A DNA stretch of 64,000 bases from Rufibacter glacialis (GTDB taxonomy: Bacteria; Bacteroidota; Bacteroidia; Cytophagales; Hymenobacteraceae). Positions 44,099 through 51,761 of the stretch are shown here, one piece after another. Below the pieces are notes generated by a model. That model worked only from the letters and a program-made list of their open reading frames with translations, was not told the DNA's origin and did not search any database. The stretch lies in NCBI RefSeq assembly GCF_008271745.1, contig NZ_VKKZ01000019.1, forward strand, positions 558,001 through 622,000. The letters are read 5' to 3'. The position numbers were made by a program, and so were the translations under genes. Positions within the stretch are counted from its first letter, which is position 1, and each line of letters begins with the position of its first letter.

Positions 44099-44192
44099 GG
44101 GTTCGTTTCAAGTAGCAGGAATCAAGTATTTTGTAACGGGATATCTGCCTGTTTAACATGTGTAAAGTTCTCGCTCCCTTTCTGTGTTGTCC

Positions 44193-44368
44193 TCCTGAAA
44201 GGATCTTGTGGGCGAACTGTATTTCAGGTAGTCGTGGGTAAAAAGCCCACTTTCGGGTTCATTGACTTTATTTTCAATTCCCTATCAGTCCTCTTTGCCT
44301 TAACCCAATGGAAATAGGATGTTCCATAGTCCTTGCCTTTCTAGTTCGCCCACAAGATCCTTTCAGGA
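44193..44368. mobile_element. Short element with 26-bp perfect inverted ends (MITE-like)
   Basis: Left end 44193-44218 (starting TCCTGAAAGGATC) and right end 44343-44368 are exact reverse complements over 26 bp; the 124-bp interior has no gene. A related pair occurs at 26015-26094. Target-site duplications were not clear, and no transposase is present, so a non-autonomous element is inferred. Confidence 0.65.
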
Positions 44369-44395
44369 TGACAGGAAAGGGAGGCGTATTCTAAG

Positions 44396-44444
44396 CCTCA
44401 AGACTCAAGACTCAGGACTCAGGACTCAGAACTCAGGACTCCCT
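44396..44444. repeat. Heptad array (7 units, ACTCARR)
   Basis: Seven units of CCTCAAG/ACTCAAG/ACTCAGG/ACTCAGA. The array overlaps the stop codon of the NTF2-like gene at 44443. Confidence 0.8.
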
Positions 44445-44841
44445 AAGAGGCGTGCTCCGAGGCAATCACCCATTTGCCATCCATTTTCTTCCAGATCTGC
44501 GAAGAAACGCCGCCCATGAGTCTTTTGCCGTCCAGCTCAATCTTCCATTGGATCACGTACAGGGCGGCTTCTTTGCCCAGGGCTTCCAGGTGCAGCGGTT
44601 CATAGGAGTACTGCCCCATGGTGCTGCGGTCCTGGAAATCTTGCTGAAACATCTCCCAGACCGGTTGCCAGCCTTTTTCTACGCCCGTCTTACTGATCCA
44701 GAGCATCTCTGGTGAATTCCAGTAAAAGTCCATGGCCTGTTCCGTGTTTCCGGCATTCCAGGCATCTACCTGGCCCTGCAAACCTATTTTGGCGGCCTCT
44801 AGGGGCGTTTCTGAAGCGGCTACGGAAAGCGTGTTTTCCAT
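44443..44841 (-). CDS. NTF2-like (SnoaL/YybH-type) protein
   Basis: A 132-residue cone-fold protein of the NTF2-like superfamily: an N-terminal helix (IGLQGQVDAWNAGNTEQAMDFYW) followed by strands (MLWISKTGVEKGWQPVWEMFQQDF, YSYEPLHLEALGKEAALYVIQWKIELDGKRLMGGVSSQIWKKMDGKWVIASEHAS). Activity unknown; many members bind small molecules or are non-enzymatic. The frame extends to 44931; the ATG at 44841 fits the fold. The gene sits between mutA and mutB and is bordered by heptad arrays. Confidence 0.8.
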   Translation of the reverse strand: MENTLSVAASETPLEAAKIGLQGQVDAWNAGNTEQAMDFYWNSPEMLWISKTGVEKGWQPVWEMFQQDFQDRSTMGQYSYEPLHLEALGKEAALYVIQWKIELDGKRLMGGVSSQIWKKMDGKWVIASEHAS

Positions 44842-44895
44842 TGGTGTAATTTGTGTGTAGGAATTGGATGCGGAAGCTTCTTCGGCCTGTGACCT

Positions 44896-44937
44896 CCTGC
44901 TTTGGGGCTGTTTTTCCAGAAACAACCCCAAAGCAGG
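44896..44937. repeat. Dispersed palindromic repeat, copy with 12-bp perfect arms
   Basis: CCTGCTTTGGGG (44896-44907) and CCCCAAAGCAGG (44926-44937) flank CTGTTTTTCC, AGAAACAA. One of the most complete copies in the window. Confidence 0.7.
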
Positions 44938-44956
44938 AAATTAATGAACATGCACA

Positions 44957-45019
44957 ACTAAGAACTCAAGACTCGGAACCCAAGACTCAGAACCCAAGAC
45001 CCAGAACTCAAGACTCGGC
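44957..45019. repeat. Heptad array (9 units)
   Basis: Nine units such as ACTCAAG, ACTCGGA, ACCCAAG. The array ends 1 bp before the mutA stop at 45021. Confidence 0.8.
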
Positions 45020-45020
45020 G

Positions 45021-46856
45021 CTACGCGCCTAACCGTTCCTGAATGCGGGTGATGATTTCTTTGGTGTCACAGCCCTGGAACAGGAACTCGTCAAAGCCGT
45101 GCCCGCGGAGCTCATCTTTCAAGCTCATGGGGTCATCGGCGAGGATCAGGGCTGGTCCCTGTTTCTGCTGGGCCCGCATCCCTTTGGCGAAGGCCTCCGC
45201 AAACTCCTGGAACTGCTGGTCTGGGGCTGCCATCACTATCACCTGCACGTCCAGTTCTTTCACACCCGTCAGCGCCGCAGAAACATTGTCGAATTTCAGC
45301 ACCTGGGTAGTGAAGCCCGAACAGGTGAAAAACTCGCGGGCGAAGGAGGCGTGTATATGTTCCTGCAAGGCCTTTCCCATGTGCACCACCAACGCATGCG
45401 GACGGCGCTTCTTCTTCCGGAAATGCAGCTCGGTGGCCAGGCGCATCACTTCATAGGAGTAGGCAGCGCGGGTATTGTCAAATTTTTTGCTCTGGATCAG
45501 TTTCTCCGGGTCAAATTCGTGCTGCTCGTTGGGGTTGGGGAATTTGTTTGTGCCCAGTATTACCTCTTTGCCGCTGGCAATATCTTTGAACTTCTGGTTT
45601 GTGGTTTCCTTGATCAGGTCCTGGATAAAGCCCGCGTTGGAGGCCGGAATGAACCCACCCTTGCCTTCAATTTCCTGAAACAGCGCCCAGGCTTTCTCCG
45701 CGATCTGCTGGGTGAGGTACTCCAGGTAATAGGAACCAGCCGCCGGGTCAATGGCCTGGTCCAGGTACGCTTCCTCTCTAAGGATGATGGGGATATTACG
45801 GGCAATGCGCTCACTGAAGGCGTTGTCTTCCTTGAAGGTGCTGTCAAAAGGCTCTACCTCCACGGAGTCGGCTCCGCCGATGATGGCGCTCATCATCTGG
45901 GTAGTATGGCGCAGCAGGTTGGTATGCGGATCCAGGGTGGCCTGGTGCCAGCGGGACGTGGAAACGTGGATGCGGAGTGCACCCGCCGCTTCCTGCGGGG
46001 CACCGTAGGCTTCCACCACCTTCGCCCACAGCAGCCGCACGGCCCGTAGTTTGGCAATCTCAAAGAAGTAGTTGGTGCCTGCCGTGAGGTGGAACTGCAT
46101 GTTCCGGAAGATACGCTCCTCGGGCAGCACCTCGTGCCGTATTCCGTTGGTATAGCACACGGCAATAGCCAGCGTGATGGCGATTTCCTGCACCAGCGTG
46201 GCACCCTTGTTGCTGAAGTGCGAGCCGTTGATGGTGAGGGCGTAGAAATTATCCGCGTCCAGAGACTGTTCCAACAGGTGTTTCACGTGGTCCATGTCCA
46301 GCAGCTTGTAGCTCTCTGACGACAGGATAGGCGCGCACTTCAGGAACCCGTTCAGCTGCCCTAAGCTCAGGCCTTTGCGGTAAAGACCGGTCACCAGGTG
46401 GTGCAGAAAATTGGCCGCCTCAGAGGAAACCGTGTATGATACCGGCACCTGGGTGAGATCAATATGCTCAATTAGGTAATCACAGTCAAACTCATACCCA
46501 TTCTCCAGAATGAAATGAATCCCGTCTACGCCGCGGGTGAGAACAGAAACCGCCTTGTCTACCGCCTTGTGCCCTTTGCTGGTGGAGTGGATGGCCTGCA
46601 GGTTAAGCCATTGGTTTTTCTGCGTTTTGGCCGTGCGCACGAAAGGGGATTGCCCTGGCCGGGTATCCAATGCCGGGTTCTGCGGAAGGTCTTCCCTTGT
46701 ATAAAACGGGGCCACGGAAATCCCCTCGTAGCTCTGCCACTGCAGGTCGGCGGGATCAGTGCCTTTGAGGTCTTGGGTTACTCTGGCGGTCCATTGCGCA
46801 GCCGTTACCGGCCCAAACTCCGGGAAAAGTGCCTCCTCTGAGGATTTGTCTGTCAT
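45021..46856 (-). CDS. mutA: Methylmalonyl-CoA mutase small subunit
   Basis: Non-catalytic partner of mutB, with the mutase barrel (GTNYFFEIAKLRAVRLLWAKVVE, FDSTFKEDNAFSERIARNI) but a C-terminal domain that lacks the DxHxxG cobalamin motif, as is normal for the small subunit. The length (611 residues) is typical. A TATCTTTA box lies at 46881-46888. The usual direct mutA-mutB junction is broken by a ~0.9-kb insert with the NTF2-like gene and repeats. Confidence 0.92.
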   Translation of the reverse strand: MTDKSSEEALFPEFGPVTAAQWTARVTQDLKGTDPADLQWQSYEGISVAPFYTREDLPQNPALDTRPGQSPFVRTAKTQKNQWLNLQAIHSTSKGHKAVDKAVSVLTRGVDGIHFILENGYEFDCDYLIEHIDLTQVPVSYTVSSEAANFLHHLVTGLYRKGLSLGQLNGFLKCAPILSSESYKLLDMDHVKHLLEQSLDADNFYALTINGSHFSNKGATLVQEIAITLAIAVCYTNGIRHEVLPEERIFRNMQFHLTAGTNYFFEIAKLRAVRLLWAKVVEAYGAPQEAAGALRIHVSTSRWHQATLDPHTNLLRHTTQMMSAIIGGADSVEVEPFDSTFKEDNAFSERIARNIPIILREEAYLDQAIDPAAGSYYLEYLTQQIAEKAWALFQEIEGKGGFIPASNAGFIQDLIKETTNQKFKDIASGKEVILGTNKFPNPNEQHEFDPEKLIQSKKFDNTRAAYSYEVMRLATELHFRKKKRRPHALVVHMGKALQEHIHASFAREFFTCSGFTTQVLKFDNVSAALTGVKELDVQVIVMAAPDQQFQEFAEAFAKGMRAQQKQGPALILADDPMSLKDELRGHGFDEFLFQGCDTKEIITRIQERLGA

Positions 46857-46880
46857 AAAAATAGCAGGCGTATAATGGGG

Positions 46881-46888
46881 TAAAGATA
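46881..46888 (-). promoter_or_regulatory. -7-like box for mutA
   Basis: The minus strand reads TATCTTTA, one mismatch from TAnnTTTG, 25 bp upstream of mutA. No cobalamin riboswitch box was seen nearby. Confidence 0.35.
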
Positions 46889-46936
46889 ACTTTTTGCTCC
46901 AACTGTTCTACGGCTGCCGTGGGATTTGCGCTGTCT

Positions 46937-46973
46937 GTTTTAGGCCCGGTTCTGCAAAAAGAGGCGCTAAAAG
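46937..46973. repeat. Dispersed palindromic repeat, copy
   Basis: GTTTTAGGCCCGGTTCTG, CAAAAAGAGGCGCTAAAAG: clear arms, slightly altered core. Confidence 0.5.
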
Positions 46974-47071
46974 AACATATGCCAACCGTTGAATAGGAAA
47001 GAACCAGAAGAGTGGCCGTGAAACCAGTTGGGAGAGGCATTCTTAGGGCGGAGGTATTTCCCTGAATTCCA

Positions 47072-47107
47072 TTTCAGGCTTGATTCCCTGGAAACAGCCC
47101 TAAAATG
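47072..47107. repeat. Dispersed palindromic repeat, copy
   Basis: TTTCAGGCTTGATTCCC, TGGAAACAGCCCTAAAATG: reverse orientation of the consensus. Confidence 0.5.
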
Positions 47108-47595
47108 CCTCACTCTAGCTTCAACCACGCAACCGGCAAGACCTGTGAAGACAAGGCATGCGTAAAGAGACAAGGCGGTGCCGTTGTCTCTACAGGGTTC
47201 TCCTCACCGTCAATGCTACTTTCCCCTGTTCCAGTCTTTCCCGAGCGCGCCTCGCTTTTGGCCCTAGATAGGCACATACTAAGAGAAACAGACAGTTCAG
47301 GCCGAAAGGGCAGTGCGAGAGGGGAAGACGGGGCCCCGCGGCCGTGAGCGCTCGGAGAGTAGCTATGGAAAGGCAAAGCATAAGGGCACCGCATCAACCA
47401 GCCGCCACGCCAGCAACGGCAAAAGGCATTCCCCATAATCGGGCAGCGCAAGTAGAAGATAACGGAACCCCGCCCTGCCTCACACCCACCAAAGTCTTCT
47501 GATCTTCAAGAAAGTAGCCTGTAAAAGGCGTCTTTTCCCCAAGCGAACGCTCCACGTGGCAAAACCCAAACCCAGATTCTGCGTCTCTACTCCAC
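47108..47595. other. Non-coding gap before the DUF72 gene
   Basis: The whole mutA-DUF72 gap is about 740 bp. After two dispersed palindromes it holds a GTAGAGAC palindrome (47166-47193); the rest has no believable gene. The longest frame (47110-47451, minus) has a composition unlike the neighbouring proteins and includes the palindrome. Confidence 0.45.
47166..47193. repeat. GTAGAGAC palindrome, copy 2
   Basis: AGAGACAAGGCGGTGCC, GTTGTCTCTAC: same family as the copies at 35172, 54794 and 54927. Confidence 0.65.
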
Positions 47596-48345
47596 ATGGA
47601 CTTTGAACAAGACAAATTATACATAGGAACCTCCGGCTACAGCTACGCGTGGCGCGGCATCTTTTACCCCGAGGACATCAAATCAGCGGAGATGTTGCCC
47701 TTTTATGCCCAGCATTTCAACTGTACCGAGGTGAACAGCAGTTTCTACCATTTCACCATGGAGAAGACCATCTTGAAGTGGCTGGAAACCACCCCGGCGC
47801 ATTTCAAGTTCGCGCCCAAACTGCACCGCTCTATCACGCATGAAAGCCGGTTGCAGAACGTAGAAGAGCCGCTTAAAAAATGGATGGACCGCTTCCTGCT
47901 CATGGGCGACCGCCTGGGCCCGGTGTTGGTGCAGTTGCCTGGTTCCTTCCATTACAATGAGTTGATTGCCAAACATTTTTTTACGCTCCTGAGAAAGCTG
48001 TATCCGGAGACGGTGTTCGCGCTGGAAGTACGGCACGCGTCCTGGCATACCGAGGAGGTGCTGGAACTGCTGGAGGAATTTGAGATCTCTCTGGTGGTGA
48101 TCAGTGCCGGGAAGCGCTGGCCTGCCTTGGCCGCCGCCACTACCAACACGGTGTACATGCGGTTGCACGGCCACGAGCAGCTCTACCGCGGTGCTTACCC
48201 AGAAGAGGAGCTGGAGCGGTTCGGGTACATGGCCCAGGACTGGCTTCTAGACGAGAAAACCGTTTGGTGCTTTTTCAACAACACCATTGGTGGAAACGCT
48301 ACTTCAGACGCCAAAAAGCTGAGGGAGGTCATCCTGAACCTTTAA
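47596..48345 (+). CDS. DUF72 family protein
   Basis: A 249-residue protein of the DUF72 family with a TIM-barrel fold and unknown activity. Diagnostic segments are YIGTSGYSYAWRGIFYPEDI, FNCTEVNSSFYHF, LGPVLVQLPGSFHYN, FALEVRHASWHTEEV, YMRLHGHEQLYRGAY and VWCFFNNTIGGNA. The last 4 bp overlap the stop codon of the opposed DUF1232 gene. Confidence 0.92.
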   Translation: MDFEQDKLYIGTSGYSYAWRGIFYPEDIKSAEMLPFYAQHFNCTEVNSSFYHFTMEKTILKWLETTPAHFKFAPKLHRSITHESRLQNVEEPLKKWMDRFLLMGDRLGPVLVQLPGSFHYNELIAKHFFTLLRKLYPETVFALEVRHASWHTEEVLELLEEFEISLVVISAGKRWPALAAATTNTVYMRLHGHEQLYRGAYPEEELERFGYMAQDWLLDEKTVWCFFNNTIGGNATSDAKKLREVILNL

Positions 48346-48731
48346 CGGCTTTGATACCAGCGCCAGACCAACTGCCCGGCCCACCAAAGAAACAGAAGCC
48401 ACAGCAGGACGATAATGGCGGCGGCAGTTTTGCTTCTGGGTAATTTCTGCTTGCCCCTCAGCGCCACCTGTTCCCTGAACTCCTGGAGCAGTACCGGCGG
48501 GATAAGCTTAAGGGAAAAGTAAATACCGATGGGTAACAGCAAAAGATCGTCCAGATAGCCTAAAACAGGGATGAAGTCCGGGATAAGGTCAATGGGGCTG
48601 AGGGCGTAGGCCACCGTGATACCGGCCATTACTTTGGCGTACCAAGGTACCCGGGCATCGGTCACCGCCAAAGCCAAGGCCTGGAGGTCTGCCTTAAGTT
48701 GCTTTGCCCATTGTTTCAGTTTCTGCCACAC
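48342..48731 (-). CDS. YkvA family (DUF1232) membrane protein
   Basis: A 129-residue protein with the DUF1232 signature VAYALSPIDLIPDFIPVLGYLDDLLLLPIGI and a further C-terminal hydrophobic helix (AAIIVLLWLLFLWWAGQLVW). The family is found across bacteria without a firm function. It overlaps the end of the DUF72 gene by 4 bp, tail to tail. Confidence 0.88.
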   Translation of the reverse strand: MWQKLKQWAKQLKADLQALALAVTDARVPWYAKVMAGITVAYALSPIDLIPDFIPVLGYLDDLLLLPIGIYFSLKLIPPVLLQEFREQVALRGKQKLPRSKTAAAIIVLLWLLFLWWAGQLVWRWYQSR

Positions 48732-48767
48732 GACTTTTTAGCGTCATTACACTGGGGAAGGAGAATC

Positions 48768-48795
48768 GTTTTAGGCCCGTTTTCAGGAAATGAAC
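48768..48795. repeat. Dispersed palindromic repeat, copy
   Basis: GTTTTAGGCCCGTTTTCAG, GAAATGAAC: strong left arm and core, right arm lost. It lies between the DUF1232 and ctlX genes. Confidence 0.55.
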
Positions 48796-48809
48796 TGTAA
48801 ATAAGATGG

Positions 48810-48867
48810 TTGATTGTTCATTGCTGATTGTTCAAAACACATTCAACAATGAACAATCAACAATTAA
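48810..48867. repeat. 14-bp inverted repeat covering the ctlX stop
   Basis: TTGATTGTTCATTG (48810-48823) and CAATGAACAATCAA (48847-48860) are exact reverse complements. Short related units (ATTGTTCA, AACAATCAAC) repeat in both arms. The TAA of ctlX at 48864-48866 lies at its right edge. Confidence 0.75.
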
Positions 48868-49817
48868 ATAAAAATCTCGGCTAGCATGCAGCGGGCGCTT
48901 CCGCCGCCGTGGGCTTCAATGGTTCGCAGGTCAGAGCGTACCATCTTGGTGCGGCTGTTCAGCTCCTCAAACTGGTCTTTGCGCAAGGCTTTGTAGGCTT
49001 TCTCAGACATGACCAGCACCGGCTCGCCCACCTTGTTCCGGATCTGGAGCATGTTGCCAGCCATCTTTTTCACCTGGGCCAGACTTAAGTCCAGGATTTC
49101 CTTGCCCGTGTCGGCCAGCGCTTCCAATAGGAACCCTTGCTCTTCCTCATCGGGAATCGCCTCCAGGCACACCAAGGCGAAGTCGGCGCCTACGGTGAGC
49201 AGCACATTGGTGTGGTAGATGGGCAATCCATTGGCATCAACGGCATGGAACATAATCGGGCGGTAGCCCATCTTCTCGCAGAAAACCTCCAGGGGCTCCC
49301 GGTGGGTGCGTTCTGAGAGGCAGGCATAGGCGATTTTGTGCTGGCGGTCCAGGACCAGGCTGCCGGTGCCTTCCAGGAACTTGCCTTCGTCCTCAAAAGG
49401 AGTAAGGTCTATGACCTCGGTAAAAGGCAGGCCGTGCTCTTCCTGCAACTGGGCCAATAATTCAGGCCGGCGCTCCAGGCGGCGGGTAGGGGAGAGCATG
49501 GGGTATAAAACCACCTTGCCGCCCTGGTGGAAGGAAATCCAGTTGTTGGGGAAAACCGCGTCTGGGGTGGCAGGATCGGTTACGTCATCCAGCACCACCG
49601 CGTCTATGCGGGCAGCCCAAAGCTTCAGGAGGAACTGGTTGAATTCATCCAGCGCCCTTTGCTGCACCTGGGCCTCGGTGCCGGCCGGCACTTCCTGCTG
49701 AAAGGCATTGGTGGCGGCCGTTTGGGGGTTTGACCCAAAACTGGCCGGACGTACCAGCAAGACTTGGGTAGCCAAAGGCACATTGGTAAAGGAAGGAAGT
49801 TTATGTTCAGTTTGCAT
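48864..49817 (-). CDS. ctlX: Citrulline utilisation hydrolase CtlX/arginine-deiminase-related protein
   Basis: Guanidino-group-modifying enzyme of the amidinotransferase superfamily (317 residues). FPNNWISFH, GKFLEGTGSLVLDR, HTNVLLTVG and the C-terminal GGGSARCMLAEIFI with nucleophile C310 are diagnostic. In Bacteroidota such proteins are usually annotated ctlX; whether it acts on citrulline, arginine or a dimethylarginine is not settled by sequence. Its stop codon lies inside an inverted repeat. Confidence 0.85.
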   Translation of the reverse strand: MQTEHKLPSFTNVPLATQVLLVRPASFGSNPQTAATNAFQQEVPAGTEAQVQQRALDEFNQFLLKLWAARIDAVVLDDVTDPATPDAVFPNNWISFHQGGKVVLYPMLSPTRRLERRPELLAQLQEEHGLPFTEVIDLTPFEDEGKFLEGTGSLVLDRQHKIAYACLSERTHREPLEVFCEKMGYRPIMFHAVDANGLPIYHTNVLLTVGADFALVCLEAIPDEEEQGFLLEALADTGKEILDLSLAQVKKMAGNMLQIRNKVGEPVLVMSEKAYKALRKDQFEELNSRTKMVRSDLRTIEAHGGGSARCMLAEIFI

Positions 49818-49930
49818 GGATAGGCCATTTGGTTCGTAGCTGCAAGATACGGCAATTAAAAGAACAGGAAACAGCCCCGCCCCCGGAAAGCAGGTTTGGG
49901 CGGGAATACCTGCATTTACCGGTAGGCGTC

Positions 49931-49965
49931 TTTTCAGGGCCGTTTTCCTGAAAAGGCCCTGAAAA
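49931..49965. repeat. Dispersed palindromic repeat, near-perfect copy
   Basis: TTTTCAGGGCC (49931-49941) and GGCCCTGAAAA (49955-49965) are exact inverted arms around GTTTTCCTGAAAA. Best copy for defining the consensus. It lies in the otherwise empty gap between ctlX and the 87-aa gene. Confidence 0.75.
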
Positions 49966-50039
49966 CATAATCCCCTTTCCTGGTCTGCGCACAGAACAGG
50001 AAAGGGGACAGGGTTAAAAAGGTTTTAAACAAGAAGGTT

Positions 50040-50303
50040 CTATTTGGTTCCTTGCAGCGGGGCCAGTGCCTCTTTTTTACGCTGGGTGGCAGCAGGGCGG
50101 TTGCGCCAGAAGTACCGGAAGCAGCGGCTCATCACGCCTCTGAATTTCTTAGGGAACGTAGCGCGGCACCACCGCTTCAGCTCCCTGATCTCTTGAATGG
50201 GCAATAACCGGAGGCATTTCCGGAACTCTTTTTCAAAAAGCACTACGTCAAAACTAACTTTTAAAAGAATGAATTTACTGTACTGTAAATAAGAAGTGCT
50301 CAT
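50040..50303 (-). CDS. Small conserved Bacteroidota protein
   Basis: An 87-residue protein with the N-terminus STSYLQYSKFILLKVSFDVVLFEKEFRKCLR and a following IQEIRELKRWC helix. Small proteins of this kind are common in Cytophagales and are annotated as hypothetical. The C-terminal third is basic (RRPAATQRKKE). No signal peptide. Function unknown. Confidence 0.72.
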   Translation of the reverse strand: MSTSYLQYSKFILLKVSFDVVLFEKEFRKCLRLLPIQEIRELKRWCRATFPKKFRGVMSRCFRYFWRNRPAATQRKKEALAPLQGTK

Positions 50304-50859
50304 GGTGGTGATGGTTAAGGATGGTTGAAATCTAAAAACAGAAACCTGCTTTTAAAGGATAGGGCAAAGCCTTGAAGCCCTGTCTTTTGCCCGGCCAGGG
50401 GAGCGGCAGGGCAAGAAAACAAGTACCACATGGTATAAGTTGAAACGAAGAAAAGGCCGATCTGGTGTCTTTGGGAACCTGGGCCGCGGGTCTAGCCTAC
50501 GGCGGAGAGTGCGGCAACCGCGTTCTGGGAAAGGTGAAGGAACAGTCCAGAAAACGCTCCATGGACAGGTCCATTTTTTCTCTGCAGCCGAGGGGCGTCG
50601 GTGCGGTCAGCTTCTCGTTCAGCGGCCGGGTAAGCCTCAGGGAGAAGGAGTTGCCTATGAGAAATGGGTTCCTGTTGGTTTGGGACATTAGGGTCTGCGC
50701 GCGTGATCTATAGGTGGGTACTGGTTTAACCTGAATGGAATCAAGTTTACTTAAAAACGTATTAAAAGTCAAGAGGTTATAAAGCAGGGAGGGGCTGTTG
50801 CTTTGCTGTCATTTGTCTTAAAAGAGCCTTAAAATGGCTTGCTGGCCTTGTAGGGCAGA
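50304..50859. other. Non-coding gap before the 5'-nucleotidase genes
   Basis: About 560 bp with short frames only; none has the codon pattern of the neighbours. It probably carries the leader of the small 87-aa gene and regulatory DNA of the nucleotidase operon. Confidence 0.4.
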
Positions 50860-50891
50860 TTGGCTTTTTAAGATCAACCCCCGTATCTTTG
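50860..50891 (+). promoter_or_regulatory. Promoter of the split 5'-nucleotidase operon
   Basis: TTG (50860-50862), a 21-nt spacer and TATCTTTG (50884-50891), exact to the -7 consensus; the leader is about 20 nt. Confidence 0.6.
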
Positions 50892-50910
50892 GTAAAATCA
50901 GTATTTACCC

Positions 50911-51678
50911 ATGCCTTTATTTTCTTTCTTCCGTACCCGCGCTCTTGGCTTAGGCGTAGGCGTGGCTTTGATGTTGGCGGGTTGCCAAAAAGCATTGGTG
51001 CCTACCGCGCGTCTGGCCTCCCAAACGGATATCCCGGTCAACACCCAGGTGGCCCCCGACCCCGCCCTGGAAGAAGTGATCACCCCCTACCGTACCCGCG
51101 TTGACAAAACCATGAACGAGGTGATAGGGCAGGCCCCGGCGGCCCTTGAGAAGGGAGAGTGGGAGTCGCCGCTGGGGAATTTCGTGGCCGACCTGAGCCG
51201 CACCCAAACCATGGCCGTGTACGGCAAGCCCATTGACCTGGGCGGCATGACCAACGGCGGGCTGCGCAACCCCTTAGACAAAGGACCTATCACCGTAGGA
51301 GACGTGTTTGAGATGATGCCCTTTGAAAACGAGATGATGGTCTTGACCCTGTCTGGGGCTACCGTGAAAGAAATGTTCGCCTTTGCCGGCCGCACCAAGA
51401 TCCTCTCCCTGGCCAATGCCTCCTATACGCTTCGCAACGGGCAGGTGGAGAACATCACCATCGGGGGCCAGCCCCTTGACCTGGCCAAAACCTATACCCT
51501 GGCTATCTCAGATTACCTGGCCAACGGCGGCGATAACATGGGTTTCCTGAAAAACGCCCTCAAAACGGAGAAAACTGGCCTTTTGGCCCGTGATGCCATC
51601 ATGAACGAAATCAAACAGCGCACCGCCAAGGGCCTGCCCGTGGTCTCTGAGAAAGACGGCCGGGTGAAAGTGCTTTAG
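50911..51678 (+). CDS. 5'-nucleotidase C-terminal domain lipoprotein
   Basis: A 255-residue lipoprotein with a lipobox (LMLAGC, C25) and the substrate-binding C-terminal domain of 5'-nucleotidases: GNFVADLSRTQTMA, LGGMTNGGLRNPL, VGDVFEMMPFENEMMVLTLSGATVKEMF and YTLAISDYLANGGDNMGFL. The catalytic metallophosphatase domain is missing and is encoded by the next gene. The two probably assemble in the periplasm to form a working nucleotide or UDP-sugar hydrolase. The stop codon borders an octad repeat array. Confidence 0.88.
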   Translation: MPLFSFFRTRALGLGVGVALMLAGCQKALVPTARLASQTDIPVNTQVAPDPALEEVITPYRTRVDKTMNEVIGQAPAALEKGEWESPLGNFVADLSRTQTMAVYGKPIDLGGMTNGGLRNPLDKGPITVGDVFEMMPFENEMMVLTLSGATVKEMFAFAGRTKILSLANASYTLRNGQVENITIGGQPLDLAKTYTLAISDYLANGGDNMGFLKNALKTEKTGLLARDAIMNEIKQRTAKGLPVVSEKDGRVKVL

Positions 51679-51758
51679 ATTTGGAGATTAGGAGATGTGG
51701 AAATTTGAAAATTCACTATCTCCCAATTTCCACATCTTCAAATCTTCAAATTTGAAAA
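51678..51758. repeat. Inverted pair of octad repeat arrays
   Basis: Units such as GATTTGGA, GATTAGGA, GATGTGGA (51678-51713) are mirrored by TCTCCCAA, TTTCCACA, TCTTCAAA (51715-51758). It begins at the stop codon of the C-terminal-domain gene and fills the space to the metallophosphatase gene. Same family as 29632-29826. Confidence 0.75.
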
Positions 51759-51761
51759 GAA

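Noticed and set aside
45099-46049. 316-codon open frame antisense to mutA
   Set aside because: Shadow of mutA; sense strand encodes a complete, conserved protein.
46857-46940. Cobalamin riboswitch upstream of mutA
   Set aside because: The conserved B12-box sequence and surrounding stems are not present; the promoter lies only 25 bp from the start.
47110-47451. 113-codon minus-strand frame in the gap before the DUF72 gene
   Set aside because: Includes a palindromic repeat and has an odd composition; probably non-coding.
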